A DNA stretch of 64,000 bases from Nitrospira sp. (GTDB taxonomy: Bacteria; Nitrospirota; Nitrospiria; Nitrospirales; Nitrospiraceae): contig JAFEBI010000022.1 of the NCBI GenBank assembly GCA_018242725.1, positions 62,001 through 126,000 on the forward strand. Reading direction: 5' to 3'. The notes under the pieces are model-generated. The model saw nothing but the letters and a program-made list of their open reading frames with translations. It was not told the DNA's origin and searched no databases. A program made the translations under genes and the position numbers. Below are positions 26,525-35,594 of the stretch, piece by piece; position 1 is the stretch's first letter; each line of letters begins with the position of its first letter.

Positions 26525-26660
26525 CTGTTTCCCTTCGCGTGTGAACAACAATGTGTGACCGCCATCACAATGACCCCGAACTCTTTCCAGAACCGCACGC
26601 AAGAGCTAAAAGGCTCTCCCTTTGTCACCACAGCTCAGGCCGACGATAAAACCCTTACCG

Positions 26661-26698
26661 CCCGATCCAGCGCGGCGAATCGTCCGCGCTGGATCGGG
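26661..26698. repeat. 15-bp perfect palindrome between CsbD paralogues
   Basis: CCCGATCCAGCGCGG (26661-26675) and CCGCGCTGGATCGGG (26684-26698) are perfect inverted copies around an 8-nt loop. The stem is very GC-rich. It lies just past the stop of the cytoplasmic CsbD gene and before the exported one, so it could end or attenuate transcription between them, or be a REP-like repeat. No U tract follows on the - strand. Confidence 0.6.
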
Positions 26699-26708
26699 TA
26701 CGCGCGAT

Positions 26709-26933
26709 CTACCGTCTTGGCGCTCCAGCGCCATCAGGCTGCCGCTCATACCAGTCATTGGCCCATTTAAGCACGTCTTCCTTTTTGTCTCCGTATCGTT
26801 CCTGAACACGGCCAACAAATTTATCGTAGTTGCCTTCGGCTTCCGTGAGATCATCGTCAGTAAGCTTCCCCCACTGACGCTTGGCTTCTCCTTTGAACTG
26901 TTGCCACTTGCCTTTGAATTGATCGGCGTTCAT
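26709..26933 (-). CDS. CsbD-family stress protein
   Basis: A 74-residue protein with the complete CsbD signature: MNADQFKGKWQQFKGEAKRQWGKLTDDDL, then EGNYDKFVGRVQERYGDKKEDVLKWANDWY. The ATG is preceded by TGGAGGTTCAT. The length is typical for the family, which is induced by general stress and probably binds and stabilises other molecules. A CTAGGG-N6-CCAG element lies about 112-131 nt upstream. Confidence 0.93.
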   Translation of the reverse strand: MNADQFKGKWQQFKGEAKRQWGKLTDDDLTEAEGNYDKFVGRVQERYGDKKEDVLKWANDWYERQPDGAGAPRR

Positions 26934-27044
26934 ATGAACCTCCAGTGATAGTTAGAATACTAACTGTGCCTCTTTGGCCTTATTGAAGGAAGAGAGCACC
27001 AGCGTTGTCTATTGATAACAATATATAGAAGGGTTATTGCAAAA

Positions 27045-27064
27045 AAGACTGGATGATCCCCTAG
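27045..27064 (-). promoter_or_regulatory. CTAGGG-N6-CCAG element
   Basis: On the - strand CTAGGG, GATCAT, CCAGTCTT, upstream of the CsbD gene at 26709-26933. It has the same layout as the copies at 7390 and 16870. Confidence 0.5.
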
Positions 27065-27117
27065 TTGTGCACCGTGATCCTCCCCTGATTTCACAGACAC
27101 CTCCATAAAGTTGGAGA

Positions 27118-27296
27118 ATGATGAAATCGAAGGACAGCAGGAGCAAAAAGACTCGGCGGTCGTATACGGAGGCGTTCAAAGAAGAAGCAGTGCGCCTCGT
27201 CGGGGAGTCAGGACCTCCTGTGGCTTAGGTGGAGCGGGATCTGGAGGTTAGGGTTGAGGCAGATTACTGTTGCTGGCGGCTGGGCAAGTTCTAAGT
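27118..27296 (+). pseudogene. IS3-family OrfA remnant
   Basis: From ATG 27118 the frame reads KKTRRSYTEAFKEEAVRLVGESGPPVA, the helix-turn-helix start of an IS3-type OrfA. An amber codon then replaces the expected Gln of VAQVERDL. Transposase-like residues continue (VERDLEVRVEAD), followed by a stop near 27295. It is a truncated, inactive copy, different in sequence from the remnant at 9129. Confidence 0.75.
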
Positions 27297-27617
27297 ACGC
27301 CACAGCACATAACCAACTACCGAAAACAAGAACACATTGAGCATAATAGCAATTACCAGTGACAGGATAATCATACTTATTTTGGAGTCCGCATACGCGT
27401 CAGCAGCCGCATGGATAACCACGCATGGCCAAAGAACTCATGTTGCCAAGTCCGACGTAAAGAGAATTTCTCCGGTTCTGTTTTCAATCCATGTGATAAC
27501 CAGAAAGACCATGCTAACGTATCGACCTCCCATCTCCATGATCGACGGAAGACGCGGCCTGAAGCTCGCCCGACTTCTCGAGCGAGAGACCAAACGAGAT
27601 TCAGAAAGAGCAAATTT
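27297..27617. other. intergenic stretch between IS remnant and transporter
   Basis: Frames of 60-98 codons exist on both strands but none combines a start site with protein-like composition. A tiny 28-residue hydrophobic frame on the - strand (about 27300-27383) has no ribosome-binding site that convinces me. I call nothing here. Confidence 0.35.
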
Positions 27618-28718
27618 TCAATTCGGTCTTTGATTCATGTGCCCGTTGACTTTTTGATTCTCAATACCTCGCCCAATCACCTCGTGCACCGCACCGGCCA
27701 CCAGATGCTGAACCAGATTGTAAAAGATAATCGGAACCATGACGCGAGGATAAGCGGAAAGGGCCAGTGACGCGAGGACCAGCCCGGTTCCGTTATTATT
27801 CATGCCCAATCCGTACATGAGCGAGACGCGCTCGGCCTCATTCACCTTGAACAGTCGACTCAATCCATAGCCTGAGGTAAAGGCCATGAGACAGAGACCG
27901 GCGGTAATGGCCAACGTCACTGCTAAGAAGTCGTAATCGCGGTCAGCGACCGCCTGAGGAAGCGACACCGAACCGTTCGAGTAATTCAACAGCAGCAAGA
28001 CAACGGAATTGATGAGTTTGATGAATGGCATGAGAGCGGTCAGTTGGGTTTCAGGTACAAGGACACGCACACCAAGGCCCAGTAAGGAAGGAACGACGAT
28101 CCAAATTCCTAGGAATGCCGCTGATCCATAGGCGGCAAGGTTATGGATGACCTGCTCATATTCCTCCGAGGCCATTTCACCGAACACGGACAACACGACC
28201 GGCGTCAGGACAGGACTCAGGAGGGTCGACGCGAGGACTAATCCTAAGCTCAACGCCAGATTGCCGTTGGAATTCTGCGCCCAAGCGGTGGAGGCTCCGG
28301 CAATCGGCATCGCAGCAACCAAGGCCAGGCCGACAAGAATATGTTGGGATTCCTCCGGGTTATGCCAGAGCCGCATGACGAGAGTGACCAGAAAGATATA
28401 AGCCATGGGGATGACAAGATTGGCGGTGAGGCCTGCCAAGAGTACGGTTGTTTTCTGTGCGAGAGACGTAATGTGTGCAGCTTTGACGCCCAATCCGGCG
28501 TTGAACATCAAGGTCGCCAGCAGAAGCAGGAGTAAAGAGACATGGAGCTGTCCATGAAAGATCCTGACATCACCGAAGCCGACATTCCGAATCCAGAGGC
28601 CTGCGGTGGGCCACAGAGCGGAGGCGGCGTATGCGCCGATCAAAAACCACAGCAGGTGATGATGAATGAACTGAGTCAACGCGAGAACACTGACGTTACG
28701 GCCACCAGATCTATTCAT
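27618..28718 (-). CDS. BASS/ArsB-like sodium-dependent transporter family protein
   Basis: A 366-residue integral membrane protein with about ten hydrophobic helices. It resembles the bile-acid:sodium symporter superfamily: the FNAGLG motif (about 67-72) lies in an early helix, AAMPIAGASTAWAQNSNGNLALSLGL (about 132-158) is the conserved crossover region with small and Asn residues, and GLGMNNNGTGLVLAS (about 304-318) is the second crossover. Substrates in the superfamily include bile acids, organic anions and arsenite. The one here is unknown. No accessory gene is adjacent. Confidence 0.8.
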   Translation of the reverse strand: MNRSGGRNVSVLALTQFIHHHLLWFLIGAYAASALWPTAGLWIRNVGFGDVRIFHGQLHVSLLLLLLATLMFNAGLGVKAAHITSLAQKTTVLLAGLTANLVIPMAYIFLVTLVMRLWHNPEESQHILVGLALVAAMPIAGASTAWAQNSNGNLALSLGLVLASTLLSPVLTPVVLSVFGEMASEEYEQVIHNLAAYGSAAFLGIWIVVPSLLGLGVRVLVPETQLTALMPFIKLINSVVLLLLNYSNGSVSLPQAVADRDYDFLAVTLAITAGLCLMAFTSGYGLSRLFKVNEAERVSLMYGLGMNNNGTGLVLASLALSAYPRVMVPIIFYNLVQHLVAGAVHEVIGRGIENQKVNGHMNQRPN

Positions 28719-28883
28719 GTACGAGACATTATAAAGATTCTGATACGAGTGGACAAAGTCATTCCAAGAGGAAAGATGAGCGCTATGAATCCCCTATTTA
28801 TGGGTGAAAGACGATGACGTCGTTCTGGCTTGGCCTGTCATCGCAGCGATCTCATCAGGGAAGGTAATAGCGAACCGTGGTCA
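28719..28883. other. short spacer with no gene
   Basis: This gap upstream of the transporter gene contains no open frame with a start site. It presumably carries the transporter promoter. Confidence 0.3.
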
Positions 28884-29300
28884 TCATCGTATGTTCTTCT
28901 CCTCACGGCCGAACCCCGTTGAATCCCGACCATACCGTACGGTGCGTGTAGGCATATAGGATAATCTGAACGCGACACTTCCCACGTCCGGGGTGATCAC
29001 CCGATACCAGAGTCCCGGTTGGACCTGAGTGATTGTCGCATTGGCTGCCTGGCACGGTTGCGTGCCTGGATCTTCCACGGCACAGCCACTGAGATCAGCC
29101 AGAGGAGAGCCGTAGCCGATCGGTGTCGCAGCATACGCGGTCCTTGCATAGTGTTCGACTCCGTAATAGGCATAGACATCCCATTCCTTGGTCGGGTGCC
29201 ATTCCACCCCCTTACTTTGGACTTCGGCTAGGTCTTTCTTCGGCCACCCGAATGTCTTGGCATAGCGCTGGAGCCGACAGGATAGCCCGGACGAGAGGCC
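28884..29300 (-). pseudogene. C-terminal fragment of an outer-membrane protein
   Basis: The frame is open from a stop near 29303 and reads LQRYAKTFGWPKKDLAEVQ, VEWHPTKEWDVYAYYGVEHYARTAY, and then strands rich in Tyr, Gly and Arg. It has no signal peptide and no ribosome-binding site. The beta-strand pattern and YYGVE segment look like the last part of a large exported barrel. The 5' part is gone. Two cysteines (SGCAVEDPGTQPC) may form a loop disulfide. Confidence 0.5.
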
Positions 29301-29320
29301 CTAGGACTTTCCCGAGTACT
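29301..29320 (+). promoter_or_regulatory. CTAGGA-N6-CGAG element
   Basis: CTAGGA, CTTTCC, CGAGTACT lies 35-54 nt upstream of the DUF3943 gene start (29355). It is nearly identical to the copy at 7540-7559. Confidence 0.5.
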
Positions 29321-29354
29321 CCTCTATCTTGAGTTGTGCTTCACTCGTTGACCA

Positions 29355-30843
29355 ATGACTAAGTCGCTGTTGGTCGCTCTCGTCCTTACACTTCTCCAGC
29401 CAATGGCGGGCAAGGCTATTGTCCATGCTGCACACGATTCCTCTGAGCCTCAGCCTAGGGAATTAATCGGCCCGGTTCTTCCCCCCCGAAGTGATTCCTA
29501 CCATTCACGCCAGCCAGAAAGATCAGTTCTCTGCTCTCAATTGGGACACCGGTGCCGGTCGGAGTTATCTCATTCCCGCAGGGGAAGTGCTCGCTTACCT
29601 CTTCCTCCTCAATCAATACGACCGGCATTTTAGCCAGCCGACGGCTATTTATCGCACGAACGGGGATACCATCTACCAACATCTCACCGATTCCAAGTGG
29701 GTCCTGGACAACGATCAATTCTCGGTCAACCAGTTTCTACACCCTTACGGAGGCAGCGTGTATTACGGACTTGCCCGTTCGGCCGGTCTCACCTTCTGGG
29801 AATCATTCCTCTATAGCTCGACCGGAAGTTTCCTGTGGGAAATCGGGGGCGAAAAGACCGCTCCCTCGATCAACGATATGATCGCAACCCCCATTGGGGG
29901 CTCATTCTTGGGAGAACCGCTGTTTCGTATGGCAAGTCTGTTACTGGAAACTGACGAAGGGAGACCGGGCTTCTGGCGCGAACTGGGCGCAGCCGTACTC
30001 TCCCCCCCCACGGGGTTTAACCGTCTGGTGTTTGGACACCGTTTTGACGCAGTTTTCCCAAGCCGTCACCCCGCTACGTTTTTGCGACTCCAGGTCGGTG
30101 GTATCGTCTCATCAAGCAGTCATAATGTTCCTTCCGGTCTTCGAGAGCACGGGGCCATCGGCGACATCACCTTCACGTACGGGTTGCCGGGAAAACCAGG
30201 CTATCGTTACGATCGTCCATTTGATTATTTTGACGTTCACGTAACGGCAGTTACCACGAACACCTTGGAAAGTCTCAATACGCGAGGCCTGCTGAAAGGC
30301 ACCGCATTTACGCTGGGAGACGCGACTCGTGGAGCTTGGGGACTCTTCGGCACTTATGACTATATTTCCCCACAAATATTTCGAACCTCGAGCGTCGCGC
30401 TTTCCCTGGGAGCCGTCTGGCAATCCTGGCTGTCACAGTCGATCGCGCTTCAAGGCATAGCCCTTACCGGCATGGGGTATGGGGCGGCCGGCAACATTCA
30501 ACGCAGAGAAGAGCGTGATTATCACTATGGAGTCACCGGACAGGGACTCCTCGCGTTACGATTGATCTTCGGTGACCGCGCCATGATCGACTTCACTGGA
30601 CGGGAATACTATGTCAGCGGGTTAGTTTCGCCCGAACCGCAAGGACAAGAAAACATGTTACGCGGAGAAGGCTCGTTCACCTTCCGAATTATAGGTCCTC
30701 ATGGCGTGGCGCTTCGATATGCCGTCTCGCACCGTGATGCCCACTACCCCAACCTCGCCGTACGCGATCAGACCATCGATACCATTAGCCTCATGTATGT
30801 CTTCCTCGGTAACACCGGGTTTGGAGCCGTGGAGTGGCAATAA
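29355..30843 (+). CDS. DUF3943 exported outer-membrane protein, frame broken at a C7 tract
   Basis: The ATG at 29355 opens a signal peptide (MTKSLLVALVLTLL, ending near AIVHA). After 44 codons the C7 run (29481-29487) changes the frame: removing one C joins it to the 450-residue downstream frame beginning EVIPTIHASQKDQF. The long part shows the DUF3943 pattern (NQYDRHF, WVLDNDQFSVNQFLHPYGGS, YYGLARSAGLTFWES, PSINDMIATPIGG), with barrel-like strands at the C-terminus. It is probably an outer-membrane protein of unknown function. The frameshift may be real, phase variable or a sequencing error. Confidence 0.75.
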
Positions 30844-31457
30844 ATCCCAGACCCACGACCTCTTTTCACAAACTAGTGTTTATGGAAGAGTCGCATCTAC
30901 TCATTTGGCAGAGTCCTACACTCTCGCTGTACTCTATTAAACATCTTAGCTGCTGTTTTCGAACAGCGAATCAGCCGCCTGTAGGTTTCAATGGCGCGCT
31001 CGTAGTTTGCCCGCGCAAGGATTGCTTTATCACGGCCGTGAAACTGGGCGCAGCCAAGTTCGAAGAACGCGCGGACGCGGCCATCATCATAAACGCCGTA
31101 ACAGCATAGACGATGCATCAGAGAAGCGCGTTCTCACCTTCCACTACCTCACCAACGTCAACATAAGGGGTCAAATCTTGAACCGTGCATCATCACTATT
31201 AACAGCGGCAACGGTCCGGTACCACAGCGCGCAGGGATCTCACCGGGCTACTGTACGCCAAGTGACTGAAGCCGCCAGCAGGTCGGCACGAATACGCTGG
31301 ACATCATCGACCACCATCGGCTTCGTGAGGTGAGCTACGGCGAGAATTTGTGTTAGGCGGCAGTAAGAAGGGTGACATGGGCATGTATCACACAAAAGAT
31401 CTGATCCTGATTACAATTACTTTTTCATCGACCCTCCGACCTCTGAGTTATCGTTCA
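30844..31457. other. 614-nt region without an assignable gene
   Basis: Several frames of 60-110 codons overlap here, none with a convincing start or a family I know. A GGGGTCAAATCTTGAA stretch near 31167 recalls the ends of IS200-like or REP-associated elements, and one - strand frame (30897-31118) contains an amphipathic ANYERAIETYRRLI helix. The likely content is decayed accessory DNA. Confidence 0.35.
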
Positions 31458-32999
31458 TTAACGGGCGAACAACCATGCTGCCCCGATAATTTTGTTATCA
31501 TCCGGCCCTCCGATGGCGACGGTTGTCCCATTGGCACTCACGGCTACCGAGAAGCCCCGACTAGCTTGACCGGCCGCCCCTGTCCCGACCAGCTTCGGGC
31601 CTTGCTGTGTCCAGGTGGTCCCCGTGCGGGTCCATACCCATCCAGCTCCAGTGAATCCGTTATCACCTGGTCCTCCGATGACAGAGGTTGATCCATCGGC
31701 ACTCACGGCCACCGAGAAGCCCTGACTAGCTTGACCAGCCGCCCCCGTCCCGACCAGCTTCGGGCCTTGCTGCGTCCAGGTGGTCCCCGTTCGTGTGAAC
31801 ACCCACGCTGCACCGATGCCTCCGTTATCGCCGGGTCCTCCAATCACAGCGGTTGTGCCATCGGCACTCACAGCCACCGCGCCGCCCTGACTAGCTTGAC
31901 CGGTAGCCCCCAACCCCACCAGTTTTTGACCTTGTTGCGCCCAGGTGGTCCCCATGCGGGCAAAGACCCAGATCGCTCCGGTGAGTTCGTTATCTTCGGG
32001 GCCTCCGATGAGGGCAGTCATTCCATCAGCACTCACGGCCACCGAGAAAGGTTCCAGAAGAGCAGTATTAGGGACCGCGTTTGTTCCAATCAGCTTCGGA
32101 CCTTGTTGCGTCCAGATCTCACTGGTGCGGGTCCACACCCACGCTGTGACTTGCTGGTTTTCATTTCGTCCTCCGATGACGGCGGTCGCACCATCTGCGC
32201 TCAGGGCCACCGAGGCACCCTGACCAGCTTGACCATTGGCGTCCGTCCCGACCAGCTTCGGGCCTTGCTGCGTCCAGGAGGTCCCCGTTCGCGTGAACAC
32301 CCACGCTGCACCGATGCCTCCGTTATCGCCGGGTCCTCCAATCACAGCGGTTGTGCCATCGGCACTCACAGCCACCGAGAAACCTTGAAGAGCTAGATCA
32401 ACCGCGCCTGTCCCAACCAGCTTCGGACCTTGTTGCGCCCAGATGCCACTGGTGCGGGTCCACACCCACGCCCCTCCGATTTGTCCCACATCATATGGTC
32501 CTCCAATCACAGCGGTCGTGCCATCGGCGCTCAGGGCTACCGAGACGCCTTGACCAACTCCACCGCCGGTGACCGTACCCACCAACTTCGGGCCTTGCTG
32601 TGCGATAGTCCCTCCCGTGGGACTTACGGTGAACAGACCTGAGCTGGTCAAAGGACCCTTGTCGGTCGTAACACTCACCGGACCGGAGGTGGAACCCGGC
32701 ATCGTCATGACCACTAACACGCTAGTTGATCTGCTCAACGGAATTGCAGCTGCACCCCCAATACTCACCGAGTGGATAGTGGAAAAATCTGCCCCCGTGA
32801 TCGTGACCACCGTGCCGACCGGCCCTGAGATGGGAGAAAACGTCAGCGGCGCGGCCGACGACTGAGACGGTGCATTGGTGTCCGATGCGCCACAGCCCAT
32901 GGCCATGAGAAGACAGCCGATCAACCACAGTGGCGAGGCACCGAGGTTCCGGAGTAGATTCCGCCGGTATGATAATCCCGGCCTGTTGTGTTGTGTCAT
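31458..32999 (-). CDS. lipoprotein with IPT/TIG domain and seven-bladed FG-GAP-like propeller
   Basis: The start at 32999 is chosen for GATGGAGGAATC upstream (513 residues). A lipobox-like MAMGC (about residues 32-36) anchors the protein. An IPT/TIG immunoglobulin-like domain (about 50-125, SPISGPVGTVVTITGADFS) follows. Then come seven repeats of about 54-57 residues, each with QQGPKLVGT, a VAVSADGTTAVIGG core and a WVWTRT strand. Seven such units fit one closed beta-propeller. The product is probably displayed on the cell surface and could bind a protein or glycan. The repeats are highly similar at DNA level. Confidence 0.82.
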   Translation of the reverse strand: MTQHNRPGLSYRRNLLRNLGASPLWLIGCLLMAMGCGASDTNAPSQSSAAPLTFSPISGPVGTVVTITGADFSTIHSVSIGGAAAIPLSRSTSVLVVMTMPGSTSGPVSVTTDKGPLTSSGLFTVSPTGGTIAQQGPKLVGTVTGGGVGQGVSVALSADGTTAVIGGPYDVGQIGGAWVWTRTSGIWAQQGPKLVGTGAVDLALQGFSVAVSADGTTAVIGGPGDNGGIGAAWVFTRTGTSWTQQGPKLVGTDANGQAGQGASVALSADGATAVIGGRNENQQVTAWVWTRTSEIWTQQGPKLIGTNAVPNTALLEPFSVAVSADGMTALIGGPEDNELTGAIWVFARMGTTWAQQGQKLVGLGATGQASQGGAVAVSADGTTAVIGGPGDNGGIGAAWVFTRTGTTWTQQGPKLVGTGAAGQASQGFSVAVSADGSTSVIGGPGDNGFTGAGWVWTRTGTTWTQQGPKLVGTGAAGQASRGFSVAVSANGTTVAIGGPDDNKIIGAAWLFAR

Positions 33000-33502
33000 G
33001 ATTCCTCCATCACGTGATAACGACGAGAGTTCCATTGCGACATCCCGTCAGTAAATCCGTGCACACGTAGGTAAACGCAGCATTAGATAGCACTTACCCC
33101 TTCGTTACGAAAGGATTCCTCAGCAAACATTATGCCTGTCACCTCACACCACCACCGTGCCCGATTTGCTGAAGAACAAGCGCACGAGGATAGATCGGAG
33201 CCATGCATCTGTATCGAAAATGATTCAGGGTGTATCTAATTCGTATTGAGAGGTGACGTCCGGCGTGGGGCCCGCTCAAAAGATCTCTTGCCCACGGCGC
33301 ATTTGTTCTGACCACATACGCCATCCCCTCGGATCTCGGAGGTGATAGTTCGAGCAAATCCCCTCTCCCCTTGTGTCCACACTTCCTGTTCGTCTGACTC
33401 AATGAACTCACCACAGGATTCGAGCGCCTCAGAATGAATGAGGGCGCTCCAGCTTATTCGAAACATACCTGTCTCAATTTGCATTCGGTCTAGTTCGTCC
33501 GT
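33000..33502. promoter_or_regulatory. divergent intergenic region
   Basis: This 503-nt region separates the propeller lipoprotein (-) and the tRNA thiolation gene (+). No open frame with a start site is evident in it. It should carry both promoters. Confidence 0.35.
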
Positions 33503-34453
33503 ATGATCACGGCGATGAATTGTACAAAATGTAAAACCAAGGCCGTGCTGAAATTGCCGCGTCACAACGCGGCATTCTGCAAGAACTGCTTTAACTCGTT
33601 CGCACATGATCAAGTCATACGAGCGATTAAGTCGCAGGAGATGTTCGGGAAGGATGACCGCATTCTCGTGGCCGTATCGGGAGGAAAGGACAGTCTGGCG
33701 CTCTGGGATATTCTCCTGAAGCTGGGCTACAAGGCCGATGCGCTCTATGTGAATCTCGGCATCCCAGGCTACTCGGATCGCTCGAAAGACAAAGTCCAAC
33801 GCTATGCCGAAACAGTTGCCGCACCCTATCGTGCCACGCTGCACCTCCACACCGTTGAGCAGACCGAAGGCGCCGGGATCAAAGAGCTTGCGCAGCTCGT
33901 GCATCGCCCGACCTGCAGCACGTGCGGCACTATCAAGCGTTATCAATTCAACCGCGTCGCGATCGAGCAGGACTATGATGTGATGGCGACCGGCCACAAC
34001 CTCGATGATGAGGCCGCCAGGCTGCTTGGAAACGTGCTCCATTGGCAGGAAGATTACCTTGAGAAACAGAGCCCGAATCTTCCCGCCTCAATCGAAGGTT
34101 TTGCGAAAAAGGTGAAGCCGCTCTATCGATTAACGGAGCGTGAACTTGCCGCATACTGCGTGCTGAATGGGGTCGATTACATCGTGGATGAATGTCCCAT
34201 GGCTCAGGGCGCGCGCACTCTGCTTTATAAGGAGGTGCTCAACCGACTGGAGACTGAATCGCCAGGGACGAAACAATATTTCTATTGGGGATTTTTGGAA
34301 AAGCAACGTAAGCAGGCGCCTTCCGTAACAAGTATGACTGAGAAAGACCAAGCCTCGCTCCACCCCTGCCCTACGTGTGGGCAACCCACCACCGCCGAGA
34401 CCTGCTCCTACTGCAAACTCATGGCGCGAGCCAAGGCGGCACCTGCTCGCTGA
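33503..34453 (+). CDS. TtuA/CTU1-type tRNA 2-thiolation protein
   Basis: A 316-residue N-type PP-loop ATPase. It has an N-terminal zinc finger (CTKC and CKNC, about 7-29), the PP-loop SGGKDS (about 59-64), a central catalytic CSTCG, the DDEAARLLGN helix, and a C-terminal zinc finger (CPTCGQ and CSYC, about 288-306). This three-part cysteine layout is that of TtuA/NcsA, which uses an Fe-S cluster to thiolate tRNA uridine. TtcA-type proteins lack both terminal fingers. Which tRNA position is modified cannot be told. The sulfur donor protein is not encoded nearby. Confidence 0.85.
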   Translation: MITAMNCTKCKTKAVLKLPRHNAAFCKNCFNSFAHDQVIRAIKSQEMFGKDDRILVAVSGGKDSLALWDILLKLGYKADALYVNLGIPGYSDRSKDKVQRYAETVAAPYRATLHLHTVEQTEGAGIKELAQLVHRPTCSTCGTIKRYQFNRVAIEQDYDVMATGHNLDDEAARLLGNVLHWQEDYLEKQSPNLPASIEGFAKKVKPLYRLTERELAAYCVLNGVDYIVDECPMAQGARTLLYKEVLNRLETESPGTKQYFYWGFLEKQRKQAPSVTSMTEKDQASLHPCPTCGQPTTAETCSYCKLMARAKAAPAR

Positions 34454-34544
34454 CCCATTCGGCTCTTGCAAACCTGCCGTGCACTCCGTAAGCTGATCGG
34501 CATCGGCATCCATTACAGTACTTCTCGCAGAGACGTGGTGTGGT

Positions 34545-35594
34545 ATGGGAACGGCACCTCAAGATTACTATCAGACGCTCGGCGTTTCTCGAACAGCTTC
34601 TGCCGAGGAGATCAAGAAAGCGTTTCGTCGGCTCGCTCGCCAATACCATCCCGACCTTCATTCCGGTTCGAAGAAGGCCGAGATGGAAAAGAAATTTAAA
34701 GAACTCAATGAAGCGCAGGAGGTCCTCACCGATCCTGAGAAACGAAAGAAGTATGATCAGTATGGGAGCGAGTGGGAACAAGCCCAAGCATTTGAAAAAG
34801 CTCGCCAGCAGGCTTGGACGAGAGGCCAAAGCAGTCCGTGGGATGTCGACCAAGATCCTAATAGCCGCGGCGGTTCCGGGGAACACTTCTCTGATTTCTT
34901 TGAGAGCTTGTTTGGGAATCGTAACGAAGGGACCGGGGGACGAAGTGCGAGCGGACGAGCCGGGCAGGATTTAGAGACAGAAGTGCAGTTGACCTTGCGG
35001 GAAGTCCTGACCGGTGTCATTAAACGAGTGAATTTGAGGGAGCCACAAACTTGTTCGACCTGTCACGGGCACGGCATGGTGCGAGGACGCCCCTGCGGAA
35101 CCTGCCAGGGAACAGGAAAAACGATCGACCACAAGACGATTGAAGTGAGGATTCCCGCCGGTGTGCAGGATGGAACTCGTGTCCGGGTCGCGGGAAAAGG
35201 TCAGCTTGGGAGTCATGGGGGAAAGCGCGGCGATCTCTATCTTCTAGTGAGTATCGCCACCGATCCGGTCTTTCGTCGGCAGGGGTCAGATCTCCATGTC
35301 GCTCTCCCCATCTATCCGTGGGAAGCGATTCTGGGAGCAGACGTGACCGCTCCCACCTTGTCTGAACCGGTGAAGGTCAAGGTCCCTCCAGGGAGTAAGG
35401 CTGATGCGAAGCTTCGACTCAAGGGGAAAGGACTTCCCTCAGCCGCCGGTGGGGCGGGAGATCTTTTTTTGACGTTACAAATTGTGATGCCGACGATGGC
35501 CACGGAAGAAGAGCGGATCCTCTACGAACGGTTGAGCAAACAACGGCATCCGGATCCTCGCGCGGAACTCCTCCATCACGCTCAACGGCAGTGA
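34545..35594 (+). CDS. DnaJ-like co-chaperone with a two-motif zinc region
   Basis: A 349-residue protein with an N-terminal J domain (about 6-75) including HPD near residue 36 and the QYG end. A Gly/Ser-rich linker follows. Only two CxxCxGxG-like motifs (CSTCHGHG and CGTCQGTG, about 168-191) occur, where canonical DnaJ has four, then a CTDI/CTDII substrate region (VRIPAGVQDGTRVRVAGKG onward). It therefore lies between CbpA and DnaJ in architecture. It would stimulate DnaK and hold unfolded clients. No dnaK is in the window. Confidence 0.9.
   Translation: MGTAPQDYYQTLGVSRTASAEEIKKAFRRLARQYHPDLHSGSKKAEMEKKFKELNEAQEVLTDPEKRKKYDQYGSEWEQAQAFEKARQQAWTRGQSSPWDVDQDPNSRGGSGEHFSDFFESLFGNRNEGTGGRSASGRAGQDLETEVQLTLREVLTGVIKRVNLREPQTCSTCHGHGMVRGRPCGTCQGTGKTIDHKTIEVRIPAGVQDGTRVRVAGKGQLGSHGGKRGDLYLLVSIATDPVFRRQGSDLHVALPIYPWEAILGADVTAPTLSEPVKVKVPPGSKADAKLRLKGKGLPSAAGGAGDLFLTLQIVMPTMATEEERILYERLSKQRHPDPRAELLHHAQRQ

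Noticed and set aside
27337-27633. Overlapping frames of 78 and 98 codons on the two strands between the IS remnant and the transporter.
   Set aside because: They oppose each other, have no start sites and resemble no family; the stretch is better described as non-coding.
30897-31118. A - strand frame with a TPR-like amphipathic helix.
   Set aside because: Only one helix is present, too little to call a TPR, and the start site is poor.
31731-32396. A 221-codon repetitive + strand frame antisense to the propeller lipoprotein.
   Set aside because: It is the mirror of the repeated propeller DNA and contains no domain of its own.
33236-34042. A 268-codon - strand frame opposite the tRNA thiolation gene.
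   Set aside because: The + strand frame carries all catalytic motifs; the antisense frame has none and no ribosome-binding site.
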